From: Anthostomella pinea
Taxonomy: Eukaryota; Ascomycota; Sordariomycetes; Xylariales; Xylariaceae
Direction: 5' to 3'
Assembly (NCBI GenBank): GCA_963556695.1
Contig: CAUWAG010000014.1
Location: 372,001-436,000 of the forward strand
DNA: 64,000 nt
Position 1 is the stretch's first letter, and each line of letters starts with the position of its first letter. The translations under genes were made by a program, and so were the position numbers. Positions 62,701-64,000 of the stretch are shown piece by piece. A model generated the notes under the pieces. The model searched no databases. It saw only the letters and a list, made by a program, of their open reading frames with translations, and was not told the DNA's origin.

Positions 62701-64000
62701 GATACATCAAACAAAACATATCGACACGGGCATCTAGTCATGCATTCTATGAATACAATAAGAGGACAAAAGAGTGCAGGCCTTACAGAGTTAGCCATCA
62801 ACCTGGCTGACTACAAAGGAGAACAAGCAGACATCATTCTGATACAAGAGCCCTGGGTTGGCATACCACCAGGCAGAAGAATGAGAGTAAAGACACAGCC
62901 TAATTACGATATATACTCCCCAGTGGATTCCTGGGACAGCGAAAGTACACGGCCCAGATCTCTCATCTATGTGAGAAAATATCTTTAAGCGGATCAATTT
63001 CGGCCTTACTCTACATAAGACATCACTTAGGTCAAGGTACAAGGCATTATATTTGCTAGCGTCTATGACCATACGATAACCCACAGGAAGTGAATAATAT
63101 TCTGGAAGTATGGACCCCACCCTTTAACTGCGTCATAGCCGGAGATTCCAATACTGGCAATACATCCTGAGACTCAAGCAATCCAGGATATCATGGTGGT
63201 GCTATACTTACACAGACTATGGCAGACCACCAACTAGATCTGATTTCTGAACCAGATGTCCCGACACATGATGACAGAAATGTACTAGATCTGGTGTTCT
63301 TAGATGTGCCCATGGCTAAAGCCTCAGTCAATGATGCACTTCAGTGCACCTCAGATCATAAGACATTACGAATAGTTGTCCCAATTCACCGAGATCTGGC
63401 CCGAATCCCCAAAGCCAATCATTGGATAGTACCGGACGATAAACTATAAGAGCTGACAGATAATGTCCAAATCAGGATTTATGAGCTCCCCTGGCTGGGT
63501 GTATCCCCTGGCCAGGTGGATGCCTTTACACAGAGCTTGATCAACATGATCCACGGCTGTATCAGGACAGTGGGCAAAAAGCCCCGACAATATAGGCCCA
63601 CTGCTTGGTGAAATAATGACTGCAAAGCAGCTGTTCAGACATACAGGGCCCTTTCCAAACAGACTACAAGCCAAGAAGGGCGAATTCAGCCAGACAGGAA
63701 TTTCGCCGCATGGTTCGGAAAGCTAGGAGAGAATACTGGCAGACTCTAATCAATTCAGCAACTGAGCTAAAGGACCTATACAGAATTGTCTCTTGGCACA
63801 AGCTATTAGCAGGATTGCGTTCCTCCCCAATCATTATAAGAGACCAAATATTCGAGTCACAAGAGAGCAAGGCAAATACACTATGTTCAGCCACGCTTGA
63901 ACGAAGTACCTCAGACAACAATATCATCGACCCCTGGTCCGCTAAGATCATACAACCCAAGCCACACATCCCCCTTGAATACCACGTCGGACTGGAAGAG
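62695..64000 (+). pseudogene. LINE ORF2 endonuclease domain (start of ORF2)
   Basis: The ATG at 62695 overlaps the end of ORF1. The endonuclease fold of LINE ORF2 is readable: ADIILIQEPWVGIPPGRRMR (catalytic Glu in QEPW), FASVYDHTI, CVIAGDSNTGN (the GDFN motif with Phe to Ser), VLDLVFLD, and SDHKTLRIVV (catalytic SDH). This enzyme nicks target DNA to prime reverse transcription. Stops appear after RKYL (62986-62988) and repeatedly afterwards. The region from 63450 on, between endonuclease and reverse transcriptase, is readable only in pieces (NVQIRIYELPWLGVSPGQVD). Confidence 0.75.

Larger units (their letters stand above)
61080..64000 (+). mobile_element. decayed non-LTR retrotransposon (LINE, Tad-like), cut by the window edge
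   Basis: A gag-like ORF1 with coiled coil and zinc knuckles is followed by the apurinic-type endonuclease of ORF2. The reverse transcriptase would follow beyond 64000. The left boundary is approximate. The element is AT-rich and has stop codons throughout, nearly all one C-to-T change from Gln or Arg codons, as RIP produces. A probable solo LTR sits inside ORF1 at 61955-62209. Confidence 0.75.

Noticed and set aside
1..64000. CRISPR arrays, bacterial operons or riboswitches
   Set aside because: Spliced genes and fungal retroelements show a eukaryotic genome. No spaced direct-repeat array of CRISPR type was seen.

Overview
The window looks like a chromosome stretch from a filamentous ascomycete (Pezizomycotina). 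Genes have short GT-AG introns with CTAAC/CTGAC-type branch sites. The recognisable genes are a fungal-type long phosphoglycerate dehydrogenase, a peptidyl-tRNA hydrolase and a fungal bZIP factor. The transposons are the usual fungal set: a chromodomain Ty3/gypsy element, Fot/pogo, Tc1/mariner, a tRNA-derived SINE and a Tad-like LINE. Many copies carry stop codons and substitutions of the C-to-T (CA to TA) type expected from repeat-induced point mutation (RIP). The species cannot be named from the sequence.

Layout. (1) 1-11.4 kb is a gene-bearing core: a small secreted Cys-containing protein (1357-2067, +), phosphoglycerate dehydrogenase (2642-4736, -, one intron), peptidyl-tRNA hydrolase (6031-6663, +), a bZIP factor (7016-8312, -, one intron) and a probably broken spliced hypothetical gene (10274-11427, +). 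(2) 11.9-22.4 kb is a ~160-bp tandem repeat array cut in two by a nested transposon pile. A 5'-truncated Fot/pogo copy (about 12449-22140, -) is itself interrupted by a SINE with a 15-bp target duplication, a complete 6.5-kb chromovirus with a 5-bp target duplication, and a Tc1/mariner copy. (3) 22.4-57.6 kb is a gene graveyard. Apart from one nearly intact Fot/pogo element (42849-44788) and a 227-bp MITE (51108-51334), it holds short, frameshifted pieces of genes (tyrosine phosphatase, RlpA/expansin-like barrel, EF-hand, ankyrin, P450, GT15 mannosyltransferase, coiled coils). Several pieces occur two or three times at distant positions. (4) 57.7-59.6 kb is a recognisable cytochrome P450 pseudogene with three in-frame stops and one frameshift. 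(5) 60.3 kb to the right edge has a small membrane-protein ORF and then a decayed non-LTR retrotransposon (gag-like ORF1, endonuclease of ORF2) running out of the window, with a probable solo LTR inside ORF1.

The core genes have ordinary housekeeping or regulatory roles (serine synthesis, recycling of peptidyl-tRNA, transcription) and do not form a pathway. From 11.9 kb rightwards the sequence behaves as an accessory, repeat-driven compartment. I found no convincing new multigene system. The most informative objects are the datable transposon nest inside a satellite, the multi-copy gene fragments, and a secreted protein with two dibasic-marked tandem repeats.
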